Shown here piece by piece: positions 15,915 through 24,235 of a stretch of 64,000 nucleotides of DNA. The stretch covers positions 1-64,000 of the forward strand of contig OY282373.1 in the NCBI GenBank assembly GCA_958295805.1, read 5' to 3'. This DNA is from an uncultured Nitrospirales bacterium (GTDB lineage: Bacteria; Nitrospirota; Nitrospiria; Nitrospirales; UBA8639). A program made the position numbers and the translations under genes. Each line of letters starts with the position of its first letter. Position 1 is the first letter of the stretch. A model generated the notes under the pieces. That model was not told the DNA's origin, searched no databases, and saw only the letters and a list, made by a program, of their open reading frames with translations.

Positions 15915-16607
15915 GTGAAATATTACGCCGTCCGCGCAGGACACACGCCGGGCATCTATACCACGTGGCCTTCATGTGAAACCCAGGTCAAGGGATTTCC
16001 CGGAGCCGTCTATAAAGCCTTTTCCACAAAAGAACACGCCGAAGCGTTTATGTCCGGCACCCCTCTGCCCTCACCAGCCACGTCACCCACACAAAGCCAT
16101 ATCCCCTCTCCCCTCGCGGGAGAGGACCAGGGGGAGGGAAGGAACTCATACCATCAACCGTCCACCGCACGGCTGACAACGGATACCGTTCACATTTGGG
16201 TTGATGGCGCCTGTCTGCCTCACGGTGACAAACCGATGCAATTCGGGTGGGCGTATCTCATCTTTGACGGTCAACGGGAACTCCATCGTGCCAGTGGGCA
16301 CGACGTGCCGGCCGAAGCGCGACGGCATCGAAACGTCGCCGGAGAAATCCAAGCGGTCTTGCACGCGCTGGCTTGGTGCCGGGACCATGGGATTGCGACC
16401 GCCACGATCTACGTTGACTACCAGGGCTTAGCCAGTTGGGTGCAAAGCACGTGGAAGACCAGGACACCGTTTACGCAATCGTACGTCGAACGGGTCCGGG
16501 CCTTCGGCATGAACCTCACGTGGCAAAAGGTTCGAGCACACTCCGGCGACCCCTATAATGACATCGTGGATCACCTGGCCAGAGACGCCGCCCGTTCAGC
16601 ACCGTAA
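15915..16607 (+). CDS. Ribonuclease HI with viroplasmin N-domain
   Basis: A 230-residue protein with an N-terminal viroplasmin/RNase H1 hybrid-binding domain (KYYAVRAGHTPGIYTTWPSC, then KAFSTKEHAEAF). A linker and a C-terminal RNase H domain follow. The RNase H acidic residues are visible as WVDGACLP (Asp), AGEIQAV (Glu), IYVDYQGLASW (Asp) and SGDPYNDIVDHLA (Asp), with a His at RAHSGD. It should cut RNA in RNA-DNA hybrids. The start is GTG 15915, the first codon of the domain, with AGGAG just upstream. The linker is encoded partly by a palindromic C/G-rich repeat (16103-16138), a sign of repeat insertion in a tolerant site. Confidence 0.82.
   Translation: MKYYAVRAGHTPGIYTTWPSCETQVKGFPGAVYKAFSTKEHAEAFMSGTPLPSPATSPTQSHIPSPLAGEDQGEGRNSYHQPSTARLTTDTVHIWVDGACLPHGDKPMQFGWAYLIFDGQRELHRASGHDVPAEARRHRNVAGEIQAVLHALAWCRDHGIATATIYVDYQGLASWVQSTWKTRTPFTQSYVERVRAFGMNLTWQKVRAHSGDPYNDIVDHLARDAARSAP
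16103..16138. repeat. Palindromic C-rich/G-rich repeat inside the RNase H linker
   Basis: CCTCTCCC and CGGGAGAGG form a stem, followed by ACCAGGGGGAGGG. This type of dispersed repeat is common between genes of many bacteria; here it lies in frame within a coding linker. Confidence 0.55.
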
Positions 16608-16639
16608 CGGGCGATCACACCGGACCCCTCATGACCAGA

Positions 16640-16984
16640 TCAGGGCGGGGCATAGAGACACGCATCCAAGATGCTCAGAACCTCGTCAAGCACGAATCCT
16701 GGTGCTTTTTCAACAAACTTCACTCGTCGGCTCACGCAATCAACGGACTTGATCTGTTCAACCATAATGGACCCCGTAAGGGACGACTCGGCGGGGATTG
16801 CCACGTGAAAGGGAATATTCCCGAACGTGCTGATTATGGGACACACCATGGCAAGCCCGGTATGTCGATTGAACAAGGTGTGGCTGACCACCAATGCAGA
16901 ACGACGCCCTCTTTGCTCACGTCCTGCCTGCGGGTCGAAGGTCAAGATCACGAAATCCCCTTTCTTTGGAACATATCCGGGCAT
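16640..16984 (-). CDS. mazF: MazF/PemK-family toxin
   Basis: A 114-residue toxin of the MazF/PemK family of mRNA endoribonucleases. Family features are KKGDFVILTFDPQAGREQRG (residues 7-26), RSALVVSHTLFNRHTGLAMVCPI and GSIMVEQIKSVDCVSRRVKF. Its ATG follows directly on the antitoxin stop (TAGATG), the usual tight coupling. It lies downstream of the antitoxin as expected for mazEF. The unit stands between the RNase H gene and the PCP_red gene. Confidence 0.92.
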   Translation of the reverse strand: MPGYVPKKGDFVILTFDPQAGREQRGRRSALVVSHTLFNRHTGLAMVCPIISTFGNIPFHVAIPAESSLTGSIMVEQIKSVDCVSRRVKFVEKAPGFVLDEVLSILDACLYAPP

Positions 16985-17233
16985 CTACCACACTTCCTTC
17001 CCAACGGGTGACCCCCAGTCCAGTTCTTCAGTCTGATACCCGTTCGGCATCTTGGACACCAACGCCTTCAGATCATATCGTCCCCGCACTCGAGTCACGG
17101 GCTCCACGACAATCCGCCCTTTCTGAACGGAAACCTTCACTTCGTCGCCTACGTTCATTCGGGCTTCGGCCAGAAGCGCCTTCGTGACCCGAAGCCCTTG
17201 ACTGTTTCCCCATTTCTGAACCTTGGTCAACAT
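16985..17233 (-). CDS. mazE: MazE/AbrB-family antitoxin
   Basis: An 82-residue antitoxin with an AbrB/SpoVT DNA-binding fold: MLTKVQKWGNSQGLRVTKAL at the N-terminus and GDEVKVSVQKGRIVVEPV in the middle. The C-terminal tail (YDLKALVSKM onwards) should wrap the toxin. I chose ATG 17233, preceded by GAGGAGG at 7 bases. Two GTATATCC direct repeats upstream are a likely binding site for autoregulation. Confidence 0.9.
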   Translation of the reverse strand: MLTKVQKWGNSQGLRVTKALLAEARMNVGDEVKVSVQKGRIVVEPVTRVRGRYDLKALVSKMPNGYQTEELDWGSPVGKEVW

Positions 17234-17258
17234 AGCTTGCCTCCTCAAATAACTAAAT

Positions 17259-17277
17259 GTATATCCTAAGTATATCC
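17259..17277 (-). promoter_or_regulatory. Direct repeats upstream of mazEF, candidate operator
   Basis: GTATATCC occurs at 17259-17266 and again at 17270-17277, 11 bp apart (one DNA turn), about 25 bp upstream of the antitoxin ATG. MazE-type antitoxins repress their own promoters by binding nearby repeats. Confidence 0.45.
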
Positions 17278-17401
17278 CACGTAACTCGAAACACAACGGT
17301 CAATGATGCAGATCTTCGTTCTCGATCTTGTTCGGGAGAAAGGTGAAAACGACGGGGATAAAACTGGTGCGCGAAGTAGCTATGGCCTGAAGTCGGCAAC
17401 C

Positions 17402-18391
17402 CTAGAGTTTGCCTTCGCCTTTGAGGTATTTGCGGAAGCGGTCCATGAGTTCTTCGCCGAGTACGCCGACTTCCGGTTTTTCTTTGGTCATAAACTCTCG
17501 AATTTCTTCCAACCGTTGCTCGGCCTGGTTGTTGCCCTTGAGGCGTTTGACTTTGGCTAAGGCGTCATCGAACGCGTCAAAGGTCAATTCTTTGTATCCA
17601 AAACTTCTGATCCGCTTGACGGCTTTCATCATGGCTTCATTACGAAACGTGGTGAGGTGGTCGGAATCGATTTCCTGTAACCCGAGTTTTCTGGCACGTC
17701 GCTCTGCGGCTTTTCGAATCCCGCTTCGGACAAAATCCGGAGACGTGAGCAACCGTTTCCAGGCCTCGTCCGTCCAGGCGACGTGTTGCTGCGGGGCTTC
17801 CCATAGTTTGACCAGCGTCCGTTCATCAATGGCGGTCCACCCTGCTTCCCTCGCCAAGTCTTCCGCGTCACGCTTCAGCATGTCCGTGACAAAATCCAAG
17901 GCAATGGGCGGCGAATGCTTGACTTTTTCGTGCAGCATGGCCAACGCGCCCTCGGTCCATTCCACCGGCGCGACCGCGGCGTCAGCCTGTTCTCCCATGG
18001 CTTCGACTTTTTCAAACAATTCCACGTTGACTTCCAAATGTCCCCGTTCCCGCGCGATTTCTTCGGTAATTTGTTGAATCATGGCTCGCATGAACTGCGG
18101 CACGTCGTCCAGCCGTTTGCGCGCTTCCGCGGTCCAGGGGACTTTGCCTTGGGCCATCTGGTCAGCGGCTTCGGCCATCCCGGCTTCTCCGCCCATGCTG
18201 CCCATCATCTGTCGCTTGAACTGATCCAGCAATGCCCCGGTGATTTCGGTTTTCTGCAACTCGCGCGCTTTCTTCTCCGCCAACCGCTTGACCATGCCCC
18301 GCAAAAATACAGGCGCCCGCGCGAGGCGATCCAGGGCTTCAGGGGTCCAGGTCACGTCGGTGAGCGTGGTGTCGACTTCAGGCGCACTCAT
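17402..18391 (-). CDS. Protein with four PCP_red (protochlorophyllide-reductase-like) domains
   Basis: A 329-residue protein made of four tandem copies of a small helical domain related to the C-terminal part of the light-independent protochlorophyllide reductase beta chain (PCP_red). Each copy starts with a Trp-Thr motif: VTWTPEALDRLARAPVFLRG (about 9), VPWTAEARKRLDDVPQFMRA (about 85), VEWTEGALAMLHEKV (about 145) and VAWTDEAWKRLLTSPDFVR (about 210). The downstream part of most copies has an RE/AR-G-x-x-x-I/V stretch. No chlorophyll synthesis genes are near, so the domain must have another role here; fold and repetition suggest binding or scaffolding. Its ATG overlaps the stop of the IHF-like gene by four bases, so it belongs to the rpsA-ihfB operon. 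Confidence 0.78.
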   Translation of the reverse strand: MSAPEVDTTLTDVTWTPEALDRLARAPVFLRGMVKRLAEKKARELQKTEITGALLDQFKRQMMGSMGGEAGMAEAADQMAQGKVPWTAEARKRLDDVPQFMRAMIQQITEEIARERGHLEVNVELFEKVEAMGEQADAAVAPVEWTEGALAMLHEKVKHSPPIALDFVTDMLKRDAEDLAREAGWTAIDERTLVKLWEAPQQHVAWTDEAWKRLLTSPDFVRSGIRKAAERRARKLGLQEIDSDHLTTFRNEAMMKAVKRIRSFGYKELTFDAFDDALAKVKRLKGNNQAEQRLEEIREFMTKEKPEVGVLGEELMDRFRKYLKGEGKL

Positions 18392-18693
18392 GGGTTGTCT
18401 TCCTGAGCAGGCTCCACGTTGTTCAAGAGTTCCTTGATTTCTTTACCGGCCTTGAAAAACGGCATTCGTTTTTCCGGCACGGACACGGTCTCACCTGTTT
18501 TGGGATTCCGTCCGTCCTTGGTCCGGCGGATGCGTAAGCGGAAACTGCCAAACCCGCGAATCTCAGTTTTTTCCCCCCGTTTCAAGGCATCACGGATTGA
18601 ATCGAAAATACCATTCACCACCCTTTCCGCGTCACGCCGGCTGAGGGCGGGCGATTTCTCCGTTACTCTTTCAATCAGGTGTGCTTTGGTCAT
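18388..18693 (-). CDS. ihfB: HU/IHF-family nucleoid protein
   Basis: A 101-residue DNA-bending protein: MTKAHLIERVTEKSPALSRR, then VVNGIFDSIRDALKRGEKTEIRGFGSF and the arm motif RNPKTGETVSVPEKRMPFF, which contains the proline that inserts into DNA. The position after rpsA and sppA matches the common cmk-rpsA-ihfB order, so I call it ihfB, though HU versus IHF cannot be settled by eye. A good ribosome site (GGAGAGGAGG) precedes the ATG. Confidence 0.9.
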   Translation of the reverse strand: MTKAHLIERVTEKSPALSRRDAERVVNGIFDSIRDALKRGEKTEIRGFGSFRLRIRRTKDGRNPKTGETVSVPEKRMPFFKAGKEIKELLNNVEPAQEDNP

Positions 18694-18779
18694 TCCTCCT
18701 CTCCTTCATCCCCTTTGCCTCTGCTGACGACACGGTCTCGCCGTCACCGCCCCCTTGCCGTTCCCGTGTTCCGACCGGT

Positions 18780-19670
18780 CTACCACGTCATCACGTACAT
18801 GAGGTTCATGCCCGTCTGGATAGGCAACGCAGGCGCTTTTCCGAATAAGGACCCGACGACCCAGTCACGGAAGGAATAAGGACGGGGAGTTTCGACGACC
18901 GGCGGCGATTGCAATCCGCTCATGTCTGCCGCCAGCTTGACGGCATCCGTCAGATCTCCCAGATCATCCACCAACAGCACGTCTTTGGCTTGCTGTCCCG
19001 TAAAGATCCGTCCATCCGCCAACGCCTCCACGTCTGCCGTATCCAACGAGCGGCCCGCGGCCACGGCTTCGATAAACTGCCGATGGGCGTCATCCAGGAC
19101 CGACTGCAACAGTTGCTGATCTTCTTCTCCCATCATGCGGAACGGCGATCCGACGTCTTTATATCGTCCGCTTTTAATCACAATGTTTTTGACGCCGATT
19201 TTGTTCATGAGATTTTCCAGATTGGCCAATTGCATGACCACGCCGATACTACCCGTGAGGCTCCCCGGGTTGGCCAGGATGCGATCAGAGGCCACCGCAA
19301 TATAATACCCACCCGAGGCGGCCACGGTGCCCATGGAGGCCACGACGGTTTTATGCTTGTCCAGCCTCACCCGTTTGACGGCATTATAGATTTCTTGCGA
19401 GGGCGCGACCCCGCCGCCCGGAGTATCCAGTCGCAGCACAATGGCTTTGACCAGCGGATCGTCGCCATACGTTTCCAACTCATCAACCGTTGCTCGTGAG
19501 TCGAGAATCGGACCTTCAATGCGGATCAGCGCGATCCGCTCTTTCCCCACCAGGGCAAGTTCCGGTAACAGGGCTTTGCCGAACACGGTCAGCGCCCCCG
19601 CAATGACGAGGATCCAAAAGATCCGTCGCCACCGGGAAGAGCGTTTTCGTGAAGAGGGGTCTTCCGCCAT
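18780..19670 (-). CDS. sppA: Signal peptide peptidase SppA (short form)
   Basis: A serine-lysine membrane protease of about 296 residues that degrades cleaved signal peptides. It has one N-terminal transmembrane segment (IFWILVIAGALTVFGKALLP), then RIEGPI and the conserved LRLDTPGGGVAPSQEIY. The catalytic Ser lies in GTVAASGGYYIA and the catalytic Lys in SGRYKDVGSPFR. It is the bacterial short form, not the tandem 67-kDa type. Start taken as ATG 19670; a GTG at 19682 is possible. It lies between rpsA and the IHF gene on the same strand. Confidence 0.92.
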   Translation of the reverse strand: MAEDPSSRKRSSRWRRIFWILVIAGALTVFGKALLPELALVGKERIALIRIEGPILDSRATVDELETYGDDPLVKAIVLRLDTPGGGVAPSQEIYNAVKRVRLDKHKTVVASMGTVAASGGYYIAVASDRILANPGSLTGSIGVVMQLANLENLMNKIGVKNIVIKSGRYKDVGSPFRMMGEEDQQLLQSVLDDAHRQFIEAVAAGRSLDTADVEALADGRIFTGQQAKDVLLVDDLGDLTDAVKLAADMSGLQSPPVVETPRPYSFRDWVVGSLFGKAPALPIQTGMNLMYVMTW

Positions 19671-19694
19671 TGGCGCATCCACTCTGATACTGGG

Positions 19695-21437
19695 CTAGGC
19701 GTCTTGTGGGTCCGCCGGGGGTGCTGCCTTCGTCGAATCCACTAAATCCGCCGTTTCCTTCCCTTGTACGACTTGGCCGATACTCTGATCCGCTTCTCCT
19801 TGAGCGTGATGAAACGCTTCGAGTTCTTGATGGTCTGAATCCTGCGTATATTCTTTGACGCTCAACGCAATTTTCCGTTCTTCACAATCGACTTTGACGA
19901 TCTTGGCCGTCACGGGCTGACCGACGTGAAAGTGCTCTTCCAACGAATTCGGTCCTTCTGCTGCGACCTCACTGACGTGGATCAATCCTTCCACCTCACC
20001 GTCCAGTTCGACAAACACGCCGAAGTCCGCGACCTTGGACACGACGCCCGTGGTCACGCCTCCGACGTGATACCGCGACGGAATTGTCGATTCCCACGGA
20101 TCCGGGGTGAGTTGTTTGTAGCCCAGCGACAACCGCTCTTTTTCTTTGTCGATGCGTAAAATGACGGCGTCCACCCGTTGGCCCTTCTTAAATAATTCCG
20201 AGGGGTGCTTAATATGCCTGGTCCAGGACATATCCGAAATATGAATGAGCCCGTCAATGCCCTCATCCAACCCCACGAAGGCCCCAAAGTCCATGACGCT
20301 TTTCACTTTGCCTTCGATCTGCGTGCCCACGGGATACCGCGACTGAATCACGTCCCACGGATTGGGCGCGGTCTGTTTCATGCCCAGCGAAATCTTTCGG
20401 CCTTGCTGGTCCACGTGGAGCACCTGCGCTTCAATGACGTCGCCCACCGCGACGACCCGGGACGGATGGCGGATTTCATGCGTCCAGGACATTTCCGAGA
20501 CGTGGACCAACCCTTCCACGCCCGGTTCCAGTTCTACGAACGCGCCGTAATCCGTCAGGCTGACCACCTTGCCGGTCACGCGCGACCCCTCCGGGTATTT
20601 GACGGCGATCTCCATCCAGGGATCGGCGGTCTTTTGTTTGAGTCCCAAGGATATGCGGCCGGACTCGCTGTCATACTTGAGCAGCAGCACCTCCACCCGA
20701 TCGCCGATCGAAAACATATCGGACGGATGCCCCACGCGCCCCCAGGAAATGTCCGTGATGTGCAGCAGGCCGTCAATGCCGCCTAAATCCAAAAACGCGC
20801 CGTAGTCCGTGATATTTTTGACCGTCCCGTGAATCAACTGCCCTTCGGCCAGGGTTGACAACGTGCTTTGTCGCCGCTTATCGCGCGTTTCTTCCAACAA
20901 CGCTCGACGGGAAATCACGACGTTGCTCCGCCGATGATTGATTTTAATGATTTTGAATCGAAAGGTTTTGCCCACCAGGGCATCTAAATCGCGAACCGGA
21001 GTGAGATCAATTTGTGAACCCGGCAAAAAGGCCTTGACCCCAATATCGACCATCATCCCGCCTTTAATGCGAGAAATGACTTTGCCTTCCACTTCCCGAT
21101 CCTCTCGATGCGCGACTTCCAGTTCCTCCCAAATTTTCATCTTGTCCGCTTTTTCCTTCGAGAGCAGCAAGTTTCCTTCGGCGTCTTCACGTTGTTCGAT
21201 ATACACCTGGACCTGGTTGCCGACGGCCAGCGTGGTCAGTTCATCGGGCAGAAACTGATTCGTGGAGATCATGCCTTCGGATTTATAGCCGATGTCCACA
21301 ATCACCTTGTCTTTTTGAATGGCGACCACGCGACCTTGCGTAATGGTGCCTTCTTCAAAATTTTTAAAGGTCTCTTCATACAGGGCTTCCAGGGACCCTT
21401 GATCCATGTCTTCGACCGCGTTGAATAACGTGCTCAT
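19695..21437 (-). CDS. rpsA: 30S ribosomal protein S1
   Basis: A 580-residue protein of six S1 RNA-binding domains. The repeats appear as EGTITQGRVVAIQKDKVIVD (about 31), EGKVISRIKGGMMVDIG, HGTVKNITDYGAFLDLGGID, TGKVVSLTDYGAFVELEPG, EGKVKSVMDFGAFVGLDEG and TGVVSKVADFGVFVELDG. It helps bind and unfold mRNA at the 30S subunit. The Shine-Dalgarno site before the ATG is weak (GGATGG), as is known for rpsA messages, where S1 represses itself. It sits between plsC and sppA. Confidence 0.97.
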   Translation of the reverse strand: MSTLFNAVEDMDQGSLEALYEETFKNFEEGTITQGRVVAIQKDKVIVDIGYKSEGMISTNQFLPDELTTLAVGNQVQVYIEQREDAEGNLLLSKEKADKMKIWEELEVAHREDREVEGKVISRIKGGMMVDIGVKAFLPGSQIDLTPVRDLDALVGKTFRFKIIKINHRRSNVVISRRALLEETRDKRRQSTLSTLAEGQLIHGTVKNITDYGAFLDLGGIDGLLHITDISWGRVGHPSDMFSIGDRVEVLLLKYDSESGRISLGLKQKTADPWMEIAVKYPEGSRVTGKVVSLTDYGAFVELEPGVEGLVHVSEMSWTHEIRHPSRVVAVGDVIEAQVLHVDQQGRKISLGMKQTAPNPWDVIQSRYPVGTQIEGKVKSVMDFGAFVGLDEGIDGLIHISDMSWTRHIKHPSELFKKGQRVDAVILRIDKEKERLSLGYKQLTPDPWESTIPSRYHVGGVTTGVVSKVADFGVFVELDGEVEGLIHVSEVAAEGPNSLEEHFHVGQPVTAKIVKVDCEERKIALSVKEYTQDSDHQELEAFHHAQGEADQSIGQVVQGKETADLVDSTKAAPPADPQDA

Positions 21438-21520
21438 TCGTCCATCCTATCGATCGCGTGACGGCGACCGTGGTAACGGAGATTCCGCCATTGTTGACGT
21501 GGAGGCTTCATCTCCTGGGT

Positions 21521-22180
21521 TCATGTCATCGGTACGGCTGAACGGTCCACGCCGCGTAGTTCAGCAATCCGCGCCATTACAGTATTACTGATGTGTGTAT
21601 ACAACTCCTTCCCTTGGTACTCTCGACACGCACGACGAAAATCCATGGCCCCTCCAAACAGGACTTCCACCGGATGCAGCCTGAGCATCCACGCCCCGGG
21701 GGGCAACACCTGATGCGTTCCCCTGAGATACACCGGCACCACGGGACATTGAGCTTCGGCCACGATGGCCCCGATTCCCGGCTTGCCCGGTTGCAACGTG
21801 CCGTCCGGCGAGCGTCCTCCTTCGGGAAAAATCACCACGGCCTTACCTGCTTTCAGCAAATCCACGGCTGATTGAAACGCTTGGCGATCCCACCGCTGGG
21901 GTTTTAAGGGAATCCACCCGAGCCAGCGCAGGATGCGATGCACAAGCGGCTGCGGGAATAAATTGGACCGTCCCAGATAAAAAAGCCGGCGCCTGACGCC
22001 ACATCCCAATAACGGGATATCCGCGTAACTCGCATGATTGGCCGCTAATAACACGCCTCCGGACGCCGGCACGTGGTCCGCGCCTTGCGTGCGATACCGT
22101 AGCAACGCTCGACTCAGGCCGCGACACAGCAACCACAAGATTCCATACGCCACGCTGCTCACGGCCGAACCGGAATCCAC
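21521..22180 (-). CDS. plsC: 1-acyl-sn-glycerol-3-phosphate acyltransferase
   Basis: A 219-residue PlsC-family enzyme that adds the second acyl chain to make phosphatidic acid. The catalytic motif is NHASYADIPLL (NHxxxxD) near residue 48, and the glycerol-phosphate binding motif is VIFPEGGRSPDG near residue 117. A hydrophobic N-terminal part (AYGILWLLCRGLSRAL) likely anchors it to the inner membrane. The start is GTG 22180, overlapping the cmk coding end by 22 bases. plsC next to cmk is a common arrangement. Confidence 0.92.
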   Translation of the reverse strand: MDSGSAVSSVAYGILWLLCRGLSRALLRYRTQGADHVPASGGVLLAANHASYADIPLLGCGVRRRLFYLGRSNLFPQPLVHRILRWLGWIPLKPQRWDRQAFQSAVDLLKAGKAVVIFPEGGRSPDGTLQPGKPGIGAIVAEAQCPVVPVYLRGTHQVLPPGAWMLRLHPVEVLFGGAMDFRRACREYQGKELYTHISNTVMARIAELRGVDRSAVPMT

Positions 22181-22890
22181 TTCATCAAGCGTTCAACCAC
22201 CTGGTCAATCGTCAACGACGAAGAATCAATGACGACCGCATCGTCAGCCGGCGTTAAAGGCGCCACGTCCCGCGATCGATCTTTGGCGTCCCGTTCCTGA
22301 ATGTGCCGACGAATCTCACCGGACGTTTCGGCATAACCGACTTGCACCGTCTCACGGTGCCGACGAGCCGTCCGCGTTTCCAGATCAGCCTCCAGGAAAA
22401 ATTTCACCTCGGCCTCAGGAAACACGCGGGTTCCGATATCCCTGCCTTCTGCCACGATCCCGCCCCTTTGGCCATACTGGCGTTGAATCGGCAACAATCG
22501 CTCGCGCACTTGGGGTAACTCAGCCACAGTGGACGCCAACCGGCTCATTTCCGGAGAACGCAGGTGCGCCGTCACGTCTTCGTTGTCAATGATTGTTCGT
22601 GTCACCCCTTCTTCCAGGGACACGCGAATATCCATTGCCGCAAGAAAAGCCTCCATCGCCGATGTATCCCGACAATCAATCCCTGCTTGATGGAACCCCC
22701 ACGCCATTGCTCGATAGAGCGCGCCCGTATCGAAATAAGCATATCCCAAACGTAACGCCAACGCCCGAGCCACCGTGCTCTTCCCTGCGCCGGCAGGGCC
22801 GTCAATCGTCACGACGAAGCCTTGCCTTTGGGTCTGTCGATGACGCGGATGCACGCAAATATCCGTCTTCACGGATGTGGCCTTCCCCAC
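22159..22890 (-). CDS. cmk: Cytidylate kinase
   Basis: A 243-residue CMP/dCMP kinase. It has a P-loop TIDGPAGAGKSTVARAL, then AYFDTGALYRAMAW, the CMP-binding insert and GRDIGTRVFPEAEVKFFL. The start is GTG 22890 with GAGAGGG 5 bases upstream; this gives about 27 residues before the kinase core. It is the first of cmk-plsC-rpsA. Confidence 0.94.
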   Translation of the reverse strand: MGKATSVKTDICVHPRHRQTQRQGFVVTIDGPAGAGKSTVARALALRLGYAYFDTGALYRAMAWGFHQAGIDCRDTSAMEAFLAAMDIRVSLEEGVTRTIIDNEDVTAHLRSPEMSRLASTVAELPQVRERLLPIQRQYGQRGGIVAEGRDIGTRVFPEAEVKFFLEADLETRTARRHRETVQVGYAETSGEIRRHIQERDAKDRSRDVAPLTPADDAVVIDSSSLTIDQVVERLMKWIPVRP

Positions 22891-22939
22891 AAATTCCCTC
22901 TCCGTAGACGTGAGAGGGCAAGGGTGCGTATTATAGAAT

Positions 22940-24235
22940 CTAGTGAGAAAATGTCAATAAATCCAACAGGTTGTCATGAAATTGTGGGTAGGATGTCGCG
23001 ATACAGTCGGTGTCGTGAATGGTGATCGGTGCATCTCCAGTCAGGGCCGCAATGGCCAGGGCCATGGCCACGCGGTGGTCGCCGTGACTGAGGCAGGGGC
23101 CACCCTTGACGTTCGCGCGCCCTTGCAGAATAAACCCGTCAGGGGTTTCCTGAATGGCAACGTTGAGTTTCGTCAACTCCGTGGCCATGGTGTGAATCCG
23201 ATCGGTTTCCTTGACGCGTAACTCTTCCGCCCCCGTTACCTTGGTTTCTCCCTCAGCCAAAGCCGCTGCCACGCAGAAAATGGGAAATTCATCAATCATT
23301 GTTGGGACTTGAGTGGCGGTAATGGAAATCCCCCGAAGCGGCGAGTGGCGCACGACCAGATCGCCGACCGGCTCCCCGCCCTGGACCCGCCGGTTCAGAA
23401 TCCGGATGTCCGCTCCCATTTCGCCCAGAACGTCCAGGATACCGGTCCTGGCCGGATTCAGCCCAACGTTCACGATCGTGACTTCAGAGTCCGGCACCAG
23501 CGAGGCACCGACAATAAAAAAAGCCGCGGCTGACAAGTCCCCGGGCACGACGAGATCTTGGGCCGCAAAGGTGGGACGACCGGACAGCACAAGGGTCTGC
23601 CTCTCGACTTCGCACGGAATCCCCAGAGACAGGAACATGCGCTCGGTATGATCCCGAGACGGCAAAGGCTCTGAAAACCGGGTCTCGCCCTCGGCAAAGA
23701 GCCCGGCCAAGAGCACGGCGGATTTGATTTGAGCACTCGACACCGGCGAGTGATACGTGATTCCCTTTAACGCCCCGCCCTGAATCGCCAATGGCGCCAA
23801 CTCGCCGCCCTTTCTGCCCTGAATCGCGGCGCCCATCATGCGCAGGGGTGTGACGACCCGACCCATGGGCCGGCTGCGGAGCGAGGAATCACCCGTGAGA
23901 ATGGAACAGAACGATTGGCCGGCCAACGCACCGGCTAATAATCGCAGACCCGTGCCGGAATTGCCGCAGTCCAAGGGCTGCTCCGGCTCGGTTAAGCCCG
24001 ATAATCCCTTGCCGGAGACCAGAACCTTGTCGGAATCCACCTGAATGGAAACGCCCAAGGCTTGAAGCGCGCGGAGGGTATTGAGGCAATCTTCTCCATG
24101 ACAGTATCCCGTAATGGTGGATGACCCTTCGGCTAAGGCACTGACAATCAACGCGCGGTGCGTGATGGATTTATCCCCCGGCACCTGAATCGTGCCCCGC
24201 AAGGGACCTTGCGGGGTGACGGTCAGCGAGTTCAC
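22940..24235 (-). CDS. aroA: EPSP synthase (3-phosphoshikimate 1-carboxyvinyltransferase)
   Basis: A 431-residue enzyme of the shikimate pathway. Conserved motifs include VPGDKSITHRALIVSALAEG at residues 18-37, DCGNSGTGLRLLAG, SLRSRPMGRVVTPL, VSSAQIKSAVLLAG and the C-terminal HGDHRVAMALAIAAL. The start is GTG 24235, overlapping the tyrA stop (GTGA). Its ribosome site (AAGGA) lies in the repeat-derived 3' end of tyrA. Cytoplasmic. Confidence 0.97.
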   Translation of the reverse strand: MNSLTVTPQGPLRGTIQVPGDKSITHRALIVSALAEGSSTITGYCHGEDCLNTLRALQALGVSIQVDSDKVLVSGKGLSGLTEPEQPLDCGNSGTGLRLLAGALAGQSFCSILTGDSSLRSRPMGRVVTPLRMMGAAIQGRKGGELAPLAIQGGALKGITYHSPVSSAQIKSAVLLAGLFAEGETRFSEPLPSRDHTERMFLSLGIPCEVERQTLVLSGRPTFAAQDLVVPGDLSAAAFFIVGASLVPDSEVTIVNVGLNPARTGILDVLGEMGADIRILNRRVQGGEPVGDLVVRHSPLRGISITATQVPTMIDEFPIFCVAAALAEGETKVTGAEELRVKETDRIHTMATELTKLNVAIQETPDGFILQGRANVKGGPCLSHGDHRVAMALAIAALTGDAPITIHDTDCIATSYPQFHDNLLDLLTFSH

